64,000 nt of DNA from Legionella sp. (GTDB lineage: Bacteria; Pseudomonadota; Gammaproteobacteria; Legionellales; Legionellaceae). The translations under genes and the position numbers were made by a program. Of this stretch, positions 28,277-36,968 are shown piece by piece. Location of the stretch: NCBI GenBank assembly GCA_002786205.1, contig PEQM01000028.1:1-64000 (forward strand), written 5' to 3'. Under the pieces are notes generated by a model that saw nothing but the letters and a program-made list of their open reading frames with translations, made no database searches and had not been told where the DNA came from. Every line of letters starts with the position of its first letter. Positions within the stretch are counted from its first letter, which is position 1.

Positions 28277-29674
28277 ATGAAACCAGCCAAAATTTTAAGT
28301 GTTTTTTCTTTAGTAATGATCAATGTCATTGCTGTGGATAGCTTAAGAACATTACCCATCAGCGCCAAACTTGGCAGCTTGGTTATTTTTTACTATATAA
28401 TAGCCGCTCTTGCTTTCTTTATTCCTGTGGCTTTGGTTGCAGCCGAGCTGGCCACTGCTTTCCCCAATACGGGCGGTATCTATGTTTGGGTTCGAGAAGC
28501 TTTTGGAAAGCGAGTTGGCTTTATCACCATATGGCTACAGTGGATTTATAATGTAGTCTGGTACCCTACCATACTGGCCTTTATTGCAGCAACCATTGCT
28601 TATCTGTTTAATCCGGCCCTAGGTACCAATAAGACCTTCTTATTAAGCACGGTCTTAGGCCTGTTCTGGTTATTTACCTTGCTCAACTGTTTTGGCATGA
28701 AAATATCAAGCCTGGTTAGTATTATTGGGGCCTCTGTCGGCACCTTACTTCCAATGATAGTAATTATTATTCTGGCGGCCATTTGGTTGCTTATAGGGAA
28801 GCCTGTTGCTTGCGACTTTAGCACATGGATTCCCAATGCAGCCTCTTTAAGCAATCTGTCTATTTTTTCCGTCGTTTTATTTGGCCTTATTGGTATTGAA
28901 ATGTCTGCTGTACATGCTGAAGAAGTAAGAAATCCTCAGCGGGATTATCCGAAGGCATTGCTTTATTCCACCATCATCATTATCTCAACTTTAGCACTTG
29001 GCTCTCTTGCAATAGTCATTGTTGTTCCTGACAACAGCTTGAGTGTTGTTTCTGGCCTGATTGACGCTTATGCCATATTTTTTAATTCTTATAACATGCC
29101 GTATATGACCACTGTTATCGCTTTATTAATCATTTTAGGCGGATTAAGCGGTGTTTCAGCCTGGATTATTGGCCCAACCAAAGGCTTGCTTGTATCGGCA
29201 AAAGATGGCTCTTTGCCAACGTATTTTACTAAAACAAACAAACACGGTGCACCTGTTGCCATTCTCATTACTCAAGCACTTATTGTTACGGTATTGTGCT
29301 CTGTCTTTATTTTGTTTGATTCTATCAATGCAGCATACTGGCTACTCAGCGACCTGTCGGCCCAGATGGCGCTGTTGGTTTATTTGATTATGTTTGCCGC
29401 TGCTGTCAAATTACGCTACAGCCACCCTCATCAGCCTCGTGGATATAAAATACCTGGCGGTAATATCGTGGTATGGATAATCAGCGCCATAGGCGGCTTC
29501 TGCTGCTTAGGGGCGATGATTGTTGGCTTTGTTCCCCCCACTCAAATTTTAATTGGCGATACCTTCTTGTTTGAATTGTTTTTAATCGGTGGTCTTGCCT
29601 TATTTGTCGTTGTGCCTTGGCTTTTTTCTGAAAAGCACCTTACTGAATACCCAGAGGACATTGAGAAATTATAA
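28277..29674 (+). CDS. APC-family amino-acid permease
   Basis: A 465-residue inner-membrane transporter with about 12 helices. The ELATAFPNTGGIYVWVREAFG block after helix 2 and GIEMSAVHAEEVRNPQRDYPKA near the middle are diagnostic for the amino acid/polyamine/organocation family. It most resembles the glutamate/GABA or arginine exchanger subgroup, but the substrate is not readable. Legionella lives on host amino acids, so uptake of one of these is a reasonable guess. It is monocistronic. Confidence 0.9.
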   Translation: MKPAKILSVFSLVMINVIAVDSLRTLPISAKLGSLVIFYYIIAALAFFIPVALVAAELATAFPNTGGIYVWVREAFGKRVGFITIWLQWIYNVVWYPTILAFIAATIAYLFNPALGTNKTFLLSTVLGLFWLFTLLNCFGMKISSLVSIIGASVGTLLPMIVIIILAAIWLLIGKPVACDFSTWIPNAASLSNLSIFSVVLFGLIGIEMSAVHAEEVRNPQRDYPKALLYSTIIIISTLALGSLAIVIVVPDNSLSVVSGLIDAYAIFFNSYNMPYMTTVIALLIILGGLSGVSAWIIGPTKGLLVSAKDGSLPTYFTKTNKHGAPVAILITQALIVTVLCSVFILFDSINAAYWLLSDLSAQMALLVYLIMFAAAVKLRYSHPHQPRGYKIPGGNIVVWIISAIGGFCCLGAMIVGFVPPTQILIGDTFLFELFLIGGLALFVVVPWLFSEKHLTEYPEDIEKL

Positions 29675-29682
29675 GTAACTTC

Positions 29683-29720
29683 CTCATCATCCTTCGCGCT
29701 GCACTCGCAAGGATGATGAG
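29683..29720 (+). terminator. Long hairpin after the permease gene
   Basis: CTCATCATCCTT (29683-29694) pairs perfectly with AAGGATGATGAG (29709-29720), and GCG/CGC can extend the stem inside the loop. It lies 8 bp after the permease stop and could act on transcripts from either side, since the next gene is convergent. No T-run follows. Confidence 0.6.
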
Positions 29721-29811
29721 ATTCAACCGTAATTGTGACGGAAAAAACCGCCTGGTTTCTTTTATTTAATTTGATGAAAAATATCATCTCTTCCTGTTAA
29801 ATAAAGCGAGT

Positions 29812-32061
29812 TTAATCTAGTTCATAAATAGATGGTCCAGTGTAATCTGCTATAGGGTTATAGCTTTCTTTTAACTCAAAAAATCTTATTTTAAATTTAT
29901 TAGTTGTATTAATAATAGGTGAATTCTTTTCCTCATTTATTTTGTGTAACGTATTTTTAATATATGTTGTAAGTTTATTTTCATCAATAATATCACGGCT
30001 TTCACTGTCTACCTCTTCAATGAAGGATGATAAAATCAGTTCAGATAACTTTTTTCTATTAATCTCGTAAAGTAAATGAATACCCTCAACGTATTGTAAT
30101 TTTTCAAGAATTGCTTCGATCGACGGTATTAGTTTGCTTACCCATAATGGATTAATTTTTTTTATTAAAGATTCGGTGATTGGAACATCTAACTGGAGAA
30201 GTAGATCAACTTTTTTTCTATCATTATTTTTACAAGCATCCTCCAGCATTTTTTCTTTGGTCAATGCACGTTGTTCTATAGGTGTTTTTTGTATTGCAGT
30301 AATTAAATCTTTGTTACTTAAAAGTTCCTCTAGATCAGAATCTAATAAATAACTCTCTGCAAGTTCTGGATATTTTGTACGTAAAATGTTTAGTTGTTCA
30401 ATAAAAGATTCTATATTTTCCAACTGCGCGATAAAAAAAGTTGTTTTATCAATATAACAGCTGAAGTGATTAACTAGATCCCTTATGTTTTTCGGATAGG
30501 GTTCTAGTAAATATTCTACCATTATACGTTCATCTTGATTGAAATTATCATATGGAGTTTTTGCAATACAATATTGAGTATTAGAATCGCCATATTGATA
30601 TCCTAACTTTATTTTTTCAGCCAGAAATGCGTTATCAAACAGATTCACAGGTGTTTTCCCTCCACACCCAAGAGTAACATATTTAATATCAGGATTGAGT
30701 TGAAGTAGCGTGTTTGAGAAATTAGTTAGGATACTTTTTAAAGCTTCATCAGATACCTCATAAGACAAACACTCAATAGAATCCAAGCAAACATTACCAC
30801 TCACACTTTTCCACACATAAGATTGACCGATAATTTTAAAATCATTGTCATTGACTTCGCCTTTGACGATTAAATTATGTGCACCTTTTCTCCGTTTTTT
30901 TATCAATACATAAAGACTATTTTCTGCTAAAGTAACTGCATCTTTAACACATTGCGCTGAATGTCCGCCAATAGACTGACAACAATCAGTAATATCTCCT
31001 AAAATTAATGCACGCTTATCTGCAAGAGGAAGCTTTAACCAATATAATCCCTCAGCAGGCCCTTCTCCTATTACTTGAATATCAGGAATTATGTCAGTTT
31101 CTTTTTTGGGGAACCCTGATGCAATATAATCTAGACATTGATTAAACCGATATTCTGTCACTTTGTAACGATGACATAACTCAGCAAAATCAGGATCCTC
31201 GCTAGCTCGTCTATAATGGCATAATGCAGCTATGGCCTTGGCTTCTTTCATATTTTTCGGTGCACGCGGAGCTGAACCCTCAAGTTTTGTTGCTATTTTT
31301 TTTTCTATTTTTTCTGCCATTGCTAAAAAATAAAAAGCATTAATCCCTGCTGATTTTACTAGTGCTTGCCAGCCAGCTTTATCCTCAAAGGTATTTGCAG
31401 ATGGTAAATTCAATTTTACTAATAACGCATGATGAAGGGGATGACTTTTATCACCATCATTATTCGCAATCAATTTGTAAGTTTCTTTTGCGACAGTATC
31501 GAAGCTTTCGATATTAAGTTGTCTTCCATTTATATACAATGCCATAAGTTTGTATGCATACTCGTATGCCATAGTATCTTCTTGAGTATTATTTTCCTCA
31601 AATAAAACAATCATGATTCGACATACTTCAGCTAACTCAGTAAAAAATTGGCAAAATTCTTGTGTGTTATCAAAATAATTATATTTTTGATTGAGCAAAG
31701 CCCATTGAGCAGCTGAATTTACTGGATCCCAGTCAATGCTTTGAATCGATTGTAATTGCTCCAAAGCTACCTTTTTATCATCAGTATCTTTTAGAGTAAA
31801 AATTATTTTCAGTATCTGTTTTAACTTAGGATAATTTGCAGTAAACCTCATATCTGTTTTTATGGCCTGCAGAACTTCATCATCCGTTGCCTTTTTATTC
31901 AACTGTGTAAAAAAAATTGCTTTTAATTTACTTTTTAATTGGCTCAGCGAGGAGGGAGTGTGGGAGCTTTGATCTGAAATCGCACTTAATTTTTCTAAAT
32001 TATTTTCAAAATATACAATAATTTTGTCGCTGGTTAATAGTGGATTATTTAAATAGAGCAT
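29812..32061 (-). CDS. Large orphan protein, Dot/Icm effector candidate
   Basis: A 749-residue soluble, mostly helical protein I cannot assign. A compact central region at about 340-470 stands out: ILGDITDCCQSIGGHS with Cys360-Cys361, IGQSYVW at 411-417, CLDSIE at 425-430 and LGCGGKTP at 464-471. The paired CC followed by a QS-VW and an LDSIE block resembles a pattern I have seen in uncharacterised phage- and plasmid-associated proteins, so it may be an enzyme domain. Residues about 625-660 have ankyrin-like character (DACKNNDRKKVDLLLQLDVPI). There is no signal peptide or membrane helix. It stands alone on the minus strand. Effector status is inferred from size, composition and genus. Confidence 0.6.
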   Translation of the reverse strand: MLYLNNPLLTSDKIIVYFENNLEKLSAISDQSSHTPSSLSQLKSKLKAIFFTQLNKKATDDEVLQAIKTDMRFTANYPKLKQILKIIFTLKDTDDKKVALEQLQSIQSIDWDPVNSAAQWALLNQKYNYFDNTQEFCQFFTELAEVCRIMIVLFEENNTQEDTMAYEYAYKLMALYINGRQLNIESFDTVAKETYKLIANNDGDKSHPLHHALLVKLNLPSANTFEDKAGWQALVKSAGINAFYFLAMAEKIEKKIATKLEGSAPRAPKNMKEAKAIAALCHYRRASEDPDFAELCHRYKVTEYRFNQCLDYIASGFPKKETDIIPDIQVIGEGPAEGLYWLKLPLADKRALILGDITDCCQSIGGHSAQCVKDAVTLAENSLYVLIKKRRKGAHNLIVKGEVNDNDFKIIGQSYVWKSVSGNVCLDSIECLSYEVSDEALKSILTNFSNTLLQLNPDIKYVTLGCGGKTPVNLFDNAFLAEKIKLGYQYGDSNTQYCIAKTPYDNFNQDERIMVEYLLEPYPKNIRDLVNHFSCYIDKTTFFIAQLENIESFIEQLNILRTKYPELAESYLLDSDLEELLSNKDLITAIQKTPIEQRALTKEKMLEDACKNNDRKKVDLLLQLDVPITESLIKKINPLWVSKLIPSIEAILEKLQYVEGIHLLYEINRKKLSELILSSFIEEVDSESRDIIDENKLTTYIKNTLHKINEEKNSPIINTTNKFKIRFFELKESYNPIADYTGPSIYELD

Positions 32062-32211
32062 CGTAATTATCCTTACTGATGGATAAATACAGTATAGTCC
32101 ACTATTTCATCTTGTATTATTATTTCGCACTTGAAGCCCAACCTAAGCATACATGAGAGCAAACAGAGCAATAATATTTTTAAAATGGTTTAAAAAACTG
32201 ATTAACAAAAT

Positions 32212-32913
32212 CTAACCAATGATCCATTCAATTTGTTTTTGCAGATCAATTTGAATAGAAGAAAGCTCTTCTAACTCTTTATTAAGAAATATATTGTCTT
32301 CCAAATTCTTCTGCTGATGCAGTTGAATTATTTGATCTCTTTGGGCATTCAGCCAGCTAATTTGTGGCAAAAATAAATGAAGCATTCCTTCAACCCATTT
32401 GTCTAAAATACTCCAATACGATTGATCATTGACACTCATCTGAAAGTGTTTGATAAAATAAGGCGTGTGTACAGAATCGTACCAAATTTCGGAAGTAACC
32501 CATCGATTTACAGAGAATAAACGAATCGGCATACCCTGCTGACTCATACCAATAGCAACCAAATGAGTCATTGGATTGTCTATATATCTGTCCCAATCAC
32601 TTACCATTAAGGGTTTAATTCGTTTAGGTATGTATTTATAGCGTAAAAAACAATGAAAATGACCGTGTTCTGTGGTCTCAAAATCTTCACGGTGACAGTG
32701 ATAAAAGTATTGCCCACCACTTTTTTTATCAATCCGATCACCCGCTGGATAATGGCTCATACGCTCATGCCTTTCACTATCTTTAAGCGTGTAATGAAGT
32801 ATATTCCCACCTGTTTTAGAGCTCATTTCCTGTTGTGCTTGTAACACTTGAGTCGCATAGGCCAAATATTTTTTTTTGTACCACTTGGAGAGTTCAGGTA
32901 AATTAAAATCCAT
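32212..32913 (-). CDS. DUF6969-like protein with histidine-rich motif
   Basis: A 233-residue cytoplasmic protein. Two blocks look like metal ligands: YHCHRE at 71-76 and EHGHFH at 82-87. They are followed by THLVAIGMSQQGMPIRLFSVNRWVT. I believe this matches the uncharacterised DUF6969 family, from memory of the EHGHFH and NRWVT signatures. The C-terminal 50 residues are a charged helix, possibly a coiled coil. No function is known. The next gene upstream on the same strand is the CxxC peptide, but a strong terminator lies between, so they are probably separate units. Confidence 0.6.
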   Translation of the reverse strand: MDFNLPELSKWYKKKYLAYATQVLQAQQEMSSKTGGNILHYTLKDSERHERMSHYPAGDRIDKKSGGQYFYHCHREDFETTEHGHFHCFLRYKYIPKRIKPLMVSDWDRYIDNPMTHLVAIGMSQQGMPIRLFSVNRWVTSEIWYDSVHTPYFIKHFQMSVNDQSYWSILDKWVEGMLHLFLPQISWLNAQRDQIIQLHQQKNLEDNIFLNKELEELSSIQIDLQKQIEWIIG

Positions 32914-32930
32914 GTGTCTTACACAACCTT

Positions 32931-32965
32931 AAAAAAAAAGAGGCAGTAAAAAACCACCTCTTTTT
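32931..32965 (-). terminator. Rho-independent terminator of the CxxC peptide gene
   Basis: On the minus strand AAAAAGAGG pairs with CCTCTTTTT across a 13-base loop, followed by further T residues. It lies 10 bp after the peptide stop codon and has the classical form. Confidence 0.85.
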
Positions 32966-32974
32966 AAAAAACTA

Positions 32975-33169
32975 TTACTCGCCACTTCCTTGGCAACCAC
33001 CACAAGCTTTGCAGCCAGAGCATCCACCACAAGTTCCCTTGCAACCGCCACAAGCTTTGCAGCCAGCAGTAGTCGTAGTTGTTGTGTCATCAGCATAAGC
33101 CACAGACATTACAGGAGCCGCAGTTAAAGCAGTTAACAGTGCAGCCACAGCCATTGTAGATTTTTTCAT
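32975..33169 (-). CDS. Small exported CxxC-repeat peptide, possible metal-binding
   Basis: A 64-residue protein. Residues 1-26 are a Sec signal peptide ending AYA|DD, then a run of six threonines. The remaining 28 residues carry eight cysteines at 37, 40, 43, 47, 50, 53, 56 and 59, that is CxxC steps with one CxxxC, spaced by Gly, Lys, Ala and Ser. A 16-residue period is visible (GCKACGGC twice). Such a peptide could chelate Cu, Zn or Fe in the periplasm, or be a precursor of a modified peptide like the bufferins; no DUF692-type modifying enzyme is encoded in this window. A good ribosome binding site (AAGGAAG) and a strong terminator suggest a highly expressed single-gene unit. Confidence 0.8.
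   Translation of the reverse strand: MKKSTMAVAALLTALTAAPVMSVAYADDTTTTTTAGCKACGGCKGTCGGCSGCKACGGCQGSGE
32993..33066. repeat. 26-bp direct repeat in the CxxC peptide gene
   Basis: Bases 32993-33018 recur at 33041-33066 with one mismatch, a 48-bp period equal to 16 codons. The peptide therefore grew by internal duplication. Confidence 0.85.
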
Positions 33170-33284
33170 AATTACTTCCTTGATAGTTAATAAAAATTGC
33201 TTGACTCATCTAAGATATTAGCAAAGAAATTTATTTATTTCTTCATTTTTTATAAAAAATTTATTTCCCTGGCTAAAAAAATAG

Positions 33285-34133
33285 TCATGACAATTCTTTC
33301 TTGGAAACCCGCAAAAAAAGCCTATCCAATAACCGAACAGGAAGAATTTTTTTCAAAAAAATCAAAACATGGGCAGGTGTCGTTACCGGGTATCTTGCCT
33401 TAGGTCTTTTCGATTCAATGGCATGAATAAAGCAACTGATAACTGCTTCCGGTTTTTTGGTAAAACATGAGTCTGATTTTTTTTGTTTATAATCCGTTAA
33501 CATTTTTTGATATTGTTTATGGAAAAAACTGCCATCTGTATCAATGTCTTTAATTGACTTGTCTACTACATTGTCTCTAAATTTGCTTTCTATTGGGCCT
33601 GGTTGAATAGTAACTACATCAATTCCTGAAGTACTTAATTCGAGCCTCAGTGTGTCACTAATTCCTTCAACAGCATATTTAGACGCATTATATGCTCCTC
33701 TAAAAGGCATGCTTATCACACCTAAAATAGAACTGACATTAATGATAAGACCTTTGTGTTGTTTTCGCATTACAGGAATCGCATAATTGGTTAACTCAAG
33801 CAGACCAAAAACATTAGTTTCAAATTGCTTTCTCATTAACGCACGATGAATATCCTCTAAGGCTCCTGCTTGCCCATATCCTGCATTGTTAATTAGCACA
33901 TCCAAACAGCCCGCGGTTTTTTCCATTAATTCTGCAAAGGCTTCTTTAATAGAAGAACTGCTGCTTACATCCAGCTGTATAGCCTCCAGATTCATGGCAA
34001 TTAATTTATCCACATCCTGTTTATTACGACAAGAGGCAATAACTCTATGTCCTCTATTTTTAAGCGCTATTGCAGCATCCAAACCAATGCCTGTAGAACA
34101 GCCCGTTATAAATATAATTTTTTTATCAGACAT
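33285..34133 (-). CDS. Short-chain dehydrogenase/reductase
   Basis: A 282-residue NAD(P)-dependent oxidoreductase of the classical SDR type. TGCSTGIG at 10-17 binds the cofactor, NNAG is at 82-85, and the catalytic residues are Ser134/135, Tyr148 and Lys152 (YNASK). The basic residue after the second strand (SCRNKQD) favours NADPH. The C-terminus holds a hydrophobic stretch (AHVLIFLKKILPVRLLDRLF) that may touch the membrane, as in some lipid-acting SDRs. GGAG five bases before the ATG at 34133 decides the start. It lies 38 bp after the thioredoxin-like gene and could be in the adk operon. Substrate unknown. Confidence 0.9.
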   Translation of the reverse strand: MSDKKIIFITGCSTGIGLDAAIALKNRGHRVIASCRNKQDVDKLIAMNLEAIQLDVSSSSSIKEAFAELMEKTAGCLDVLINNAGYGQAGALEDIHRALMRKQFETNVFGLLELTNYAIPVMRKQHKGLIINVSSILGVISMPFRGAYNASKYAVEGISDTLRLELSTSGIDVVTIQPGPIESKFRDNVVDKSIKDIDTDGSFFHKQYQKMLTDYKQKKSDSCFTKKPEAVISCFIHAIESKRPKARYPVTTPAHVLIFLKKILPVRLLDRLFLRVSKKELS

Positions 34134-34171
34134 CTTGTCTCCAGGAATAAAAAAACTCACCTAAATTGCCT

Positions 34172-34525
34172 TCAGGCATCCGATTGCATTTTAATGTCTT
34201 TCACATCCACTTCATGTGCTTGTTGTGCCAATTCTTTCAATGCAGACTCGGTAATATTGCCCGCATCAGAATAAATAACCATACCCTCTTTAAACACGAT
34301 TAAATGAGGGATGGAGCGAATTTCAAAAAAATCCGCTAACACCTGCTCTTCTTCAATATTGACTTTGACAAACTTGATAAAGGGAAACTGCTCTGAAACG
34401 TGCTCATAAACCCTTGAAAATTGTTTGCATGGCGAACACCAGCCGGCCCAAAAATCTACGAATACAATTTCATTTTCATTGATAGTTGCTTCAAACTGAG
34501 CACTTTTTATCTCAAAGCTAGGCAT
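34172..34525 (-). CDS. Thioredoxin-like protein
   Basis: A 117-residue thioredoxin-fold protein with the active site FWAGWCSPC (Cys30 and Cys33). The cis-proline (SIPHLIVF) is in place, so it should work as a disulfide reductase in the cytoplasm. The active site is CSPC in place of the CGPC of TrxA, so it is probably a secondary thioredoxin. The ATG at 34525 overlaps the end of adk by 8 bp; an ATG six codons earlier is possible. The overlap implies translational coupling to adk. Confidence 0.85.
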   Translation of the reverse strand: MPSFEIKSAQFEATINENEIVFVDFWAGWCSPCKQFSRVYEHVSEQFPFIKFVKVNIEEEQVLADFFEIRSIPHLIVFKEGMVIYSDAGNITESALKELAQQAHEVDVKDIKMQSDA

Positions 34526-35189
34526 TATTTTCTTTTCCATCAAGAGCGTCTATTATTCTATCAAAGATTTGATTCACGCTTCCTGTTCCTAAGACACTAT
34601 GAAATCGTGGTGCATGTTCATGCTGCTGCTCTGCTTCTTGTTTATAATAGTTAATTAACGGTGCTGTTTGCTGATGATAGATTTGCAATCTTTTCTTTAT
34701 GGTTTCCTCTTTGTCATCATCTCTTAGAATTAAAGGTTCACCCGTTATGTCATCTAATCCTTCTTTTTGAGGAGGATGATTGATTAAATGATACACTCTT
34801 CCGGAAGGTTGATGAATACGACGACCGCTAATTCGTTGAATGATTTCATTATCATCCACTGCAATTTCCACAATATGATCTAAATAGATACCGGCATTTT
34901 TTAATGCATCGGCTTGCACCAAAGTTCTTGGAAATCCATCAAAAAGAAAGCCATGCTGGCAATCATCATGCGACAAGCGCTCTTTAACTAAACCAATAAT
35001 AATATCATCCGATACCAAACCACCGGCTTCCATAATTTTTTTAGCACTTAGCCCCAAAGGTATTCCTTCTGCGATAGCGGCTCTCAGCATATCGCCAGTA
35101 GAAATTTGAGGAATTTTATAACGTTCGATTAAACGTAACGCTTGAGTTCCTTTACCCGCACCAGGCCCGCCTAAAAGCATTAACCGCAT
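34518..35189 (-). CDS. adk: Adenylate kinase
   Basis: Interconverts 2 ADP with ATP and AMP. The P-loop GGPGAGKGT is at 7-15, and the NMP-binding region (STGDMLRAA) and the DGFPRT block are intact. The lid region has [12 protein letters not shown] and [14 protein letters not shown] without a zinc-binding Cys4, as in other gammaproteobacteria. At 223 residues it is the long-lid form. AGGAG lies upstream of the ATG. The tail overlaps the thioredoxin gene. Confidence 0.97.
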   Translation of the reverse strand: MRLMLLGGPGAGKGTQALRLIERYKIPQISTGDMLRAAIAEGIPLGLSAKKIMEAGGLVSDDIIIGLVKERLSHDDCQHGFLFDGFPRTLVQADALKNAGIYLDHIVEIAVDDNEIIQRISGRRIHQPSGRVYHLINHPPQKEGLDDITGEPLILRDDDKEETIKKRLQIYHQQTAPLINYYKQEAEQQHEHAPRFHSVLGTGSVNQIFDRIIDALDGKENNA

Positions 35190-35227
35190 TTAAAACTCCT
35201 ATTTTAAATAAAATAATAAAACTAAAA

Positions 35228-35266
35228 TATCTATTCACCACATTTTGAATGCGTTAGAGAAAAAGT
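35228..35266. repeat. Dispersed 39-bp repeat, copy 1
   Basis: TATCTATTCACC, ATTTTG and ATGCGTTAGAG occur here in the same order and spacing as at 53155-53193. Both copies lie between genes and share the same orientation. Origin unknown. Confidence 0.5.
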
Positions 35267-35308
35267 AATAACACGCTCATCCACCTCTACAATCAAATAT
35301 TCCTCTAT

Positions 35309-35938
35309 TTAGAACCAACTGCGTGAAGCCAGTGAAGCATGGCATGAATTTAATTGTCTGGCATACACCTGGGATCTGGCTTTAACTTTTCTGGCCACAT
35401 GAATCAACCAAGGTTTACTCAAATAACTCTTGCGCTGGTAACCACCAATCCCTTCATGGTAAGCCAAATACAAAGGATAGGCATCAGTCCGCGGAACTTG
35501 CGCCCTCTTGTAAGCGTTATTGGCATACCAGCCAATGAAATCAACCCCATCGCCAAAATAATCACGTGAAGAAAATAAATTACCATTGTCTCTTTTATAT
35601 TCCTTCCATGTACCATTCAATGCCTGAGCATATCCATAGGCAGTGGTTGGTCTTTTGCCAGGAAAAAACCATAAAAATTTAGTTCTCGGAGGTCTGGCCT
35701 GCGCTTCAAACTTTGACTCTTGATGAATTATAGCCATTTGAACAGGAACAGGCACCTTCCATCGACGCTCGACATCCTTGGCATCTCTATACCACTGTGG
35801 GTATTCTTTAAAAATATGGCATACGTTGTCTATGTTGGAGGGCGGCTGCTTCACACACCCGAAAAGAGAGACAAGACAACAACAAACCAAAAAGATCTTC
35901 AACTCCATGATAGAACTAACTAATCTACTTACTTTCAT
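35309..35938 (-). CDS. Lipoprotein with lysozyme-like (SLT) transglycosylase domain
   Basis: About 209 residues with a leader ending in the lipobox LFGC, so a membrane-anchored periplasmic protein. The mature region has IHQESKFEAQARPP, with the likely catalytic Glu in the HQES block, and AYGYAQALNGTW, both typical of soluble-lytic-transglycosylase-like domains; YLAYHEGIGGY fits the end of the fold. It probably cleaves peptidoglycan glycan strands. The start is uncertain: ATGs at 36007, 35938 and 35908 are in frame, and I prefer 35938 because it gives a normal lipoprotein leader. Confidence 0.8.
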   Translation of the reverse strand: MKVSRLVSSIMELKIFLVCCCLVSLFGCVKQPPSNIDNVCHIFKEYPQWYRDAKDVERRWKVPVPVQMAIIHQESKFEAQARPPRTKFLWFFPGKRPTTAYGYAQALNGTWKEYKRDNGNLFSSRDYFGDGVDFIGWYANNAYKRAQVPRTDAYPLYLAYHEGIGGYQRKSYLSKPWLIHVARKVKARSQVYARQLNSCHASLASRSWF

Positions 35939-36145
35939 AATGGAATCTCTAAATAAAAAACAAATTTTAACAAATATATTCCCTTGGTTCCATGTTATGA
36001 TGCACATGAGGTATTTTTTTAACTTCTCGTCCTGTTAAAATTTATAAAAAAATACTTCAAACTCATACTGTTATGAGGTTATTTTACTTCATACATATGA
36101 GATAAGACACCCAACATACTATTACTACCTGACTAAGGCTTTAAT

Positions 36146-36916
36146 ATGAGCATTCTGGTTTTTGATATTGAAACCATTCCTGACGTAGAATCAGGAAGAA
36201 AACTATACCATTTGGATGGACTGTCTGATTCAGAAACAGCAGAAGCTTTATTTGCTTTAAGACGTGCAAAAACAGGAACCGATTTTCTCCCACACTATTT
36301 ACAAAAAGTTTGTGCAATATCAGTAATCCTACATCAAGGCGCTCACATTAAAGTATGGTCTTTAGGCGATGAAAACTCTGACGAAAAAGAACTTATAACT
36401 CGTTTTTTTTCAGGCATTGATAAACACACCCCAACCATGGTGAGCTGGAATGGCAGTGGCTTTGATTTGCCCGTTTTACATTACAGAGCATTAATGCATG
36501 GTATACAAGCGCCTACTTATTGGGAAACTGGGGACAACTTACAAAACTTTCGCTGGAATAATTATTTAAGTCGTTTTCATTACCGGCATATCGATTTAAT
36601 GGATGTTATTGCTGGGTATCAAAACAAAGCCTTTGCACCACTGGATGACATTGCAAGCATGCTTGGATTTCCAGGAAAAATGGGGATGAGCGGTTCCAAA
36701 GTATGGGAACAATTTCAACAAGGCAATCTTGTAAAAATTCGCAATTACTGTGAGACCGATGTGCTCAACACTTATTGTGTCTATCTAAAATTTGAATTGA
36801 TTCGTGGTGTTCTTAACGAAGAAGAGTGTGCTCAAAAAATTGAACAACTAAAAAATTATTTAAGCACAGAGAAAGAAAAGACACATTGGCAGGAATTTTT
36901 AAGCCAAATGAGTTAA
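36146..36916 (+). CDS. Predicted 3'-5' exonuclease (PolB exonuclease-like, DEDDy)
   Basis: A 256-residue protein matching the family of stand-alone exonuclease domains related to the proofreading domain of B-family DNA polymerases. The metal-binding acids are in FDIET at 6-10, NGSGFDLPVL in the middle, and NYCETDVLNTY near the C-terminus, giving a DEDDy set. It probably degrades single-stranded DNA or RNA from the 3' end, but its cellular substrate is unknown. It precedes an MFS gene on the same strand by 52 bp; no functional link is obvious. Confidence 0.85.
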   Translation: MSILVFDIETIPDVESGRKLYHLDGLSDSETAEALFALRRAKTGTDFLPHYLQKVCAISVILHQGAHIKVWSLGDENSDEKELITRFFSGIDKHTPTMVSWNGSGFDLPVLHYRALMHGIQAPTYWETGDNLQNFRWNNYLSRFHYRHIDLMDVIAGYQNKAFAPLDDIASMLGFPGKMGMSGSKVWEQFQQGNLVKIRNYCETDVLNTYCVYLKFELIRGVLNEEECAQKIEQLKNYLSTEKEKTHWQEFLSQMS

Positions 36917-36968
36917 TCCGTCTATACTGTTCTATATAAAATCGACGATTGATGAATAAGATGCCATC

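Noticed and set aside
32212-33169. Operon of the CxxC peptide and the DUF6969-like gene
   Set aside because: A strong T-rich terminator lies between them, so a joint transcript is unlikely.
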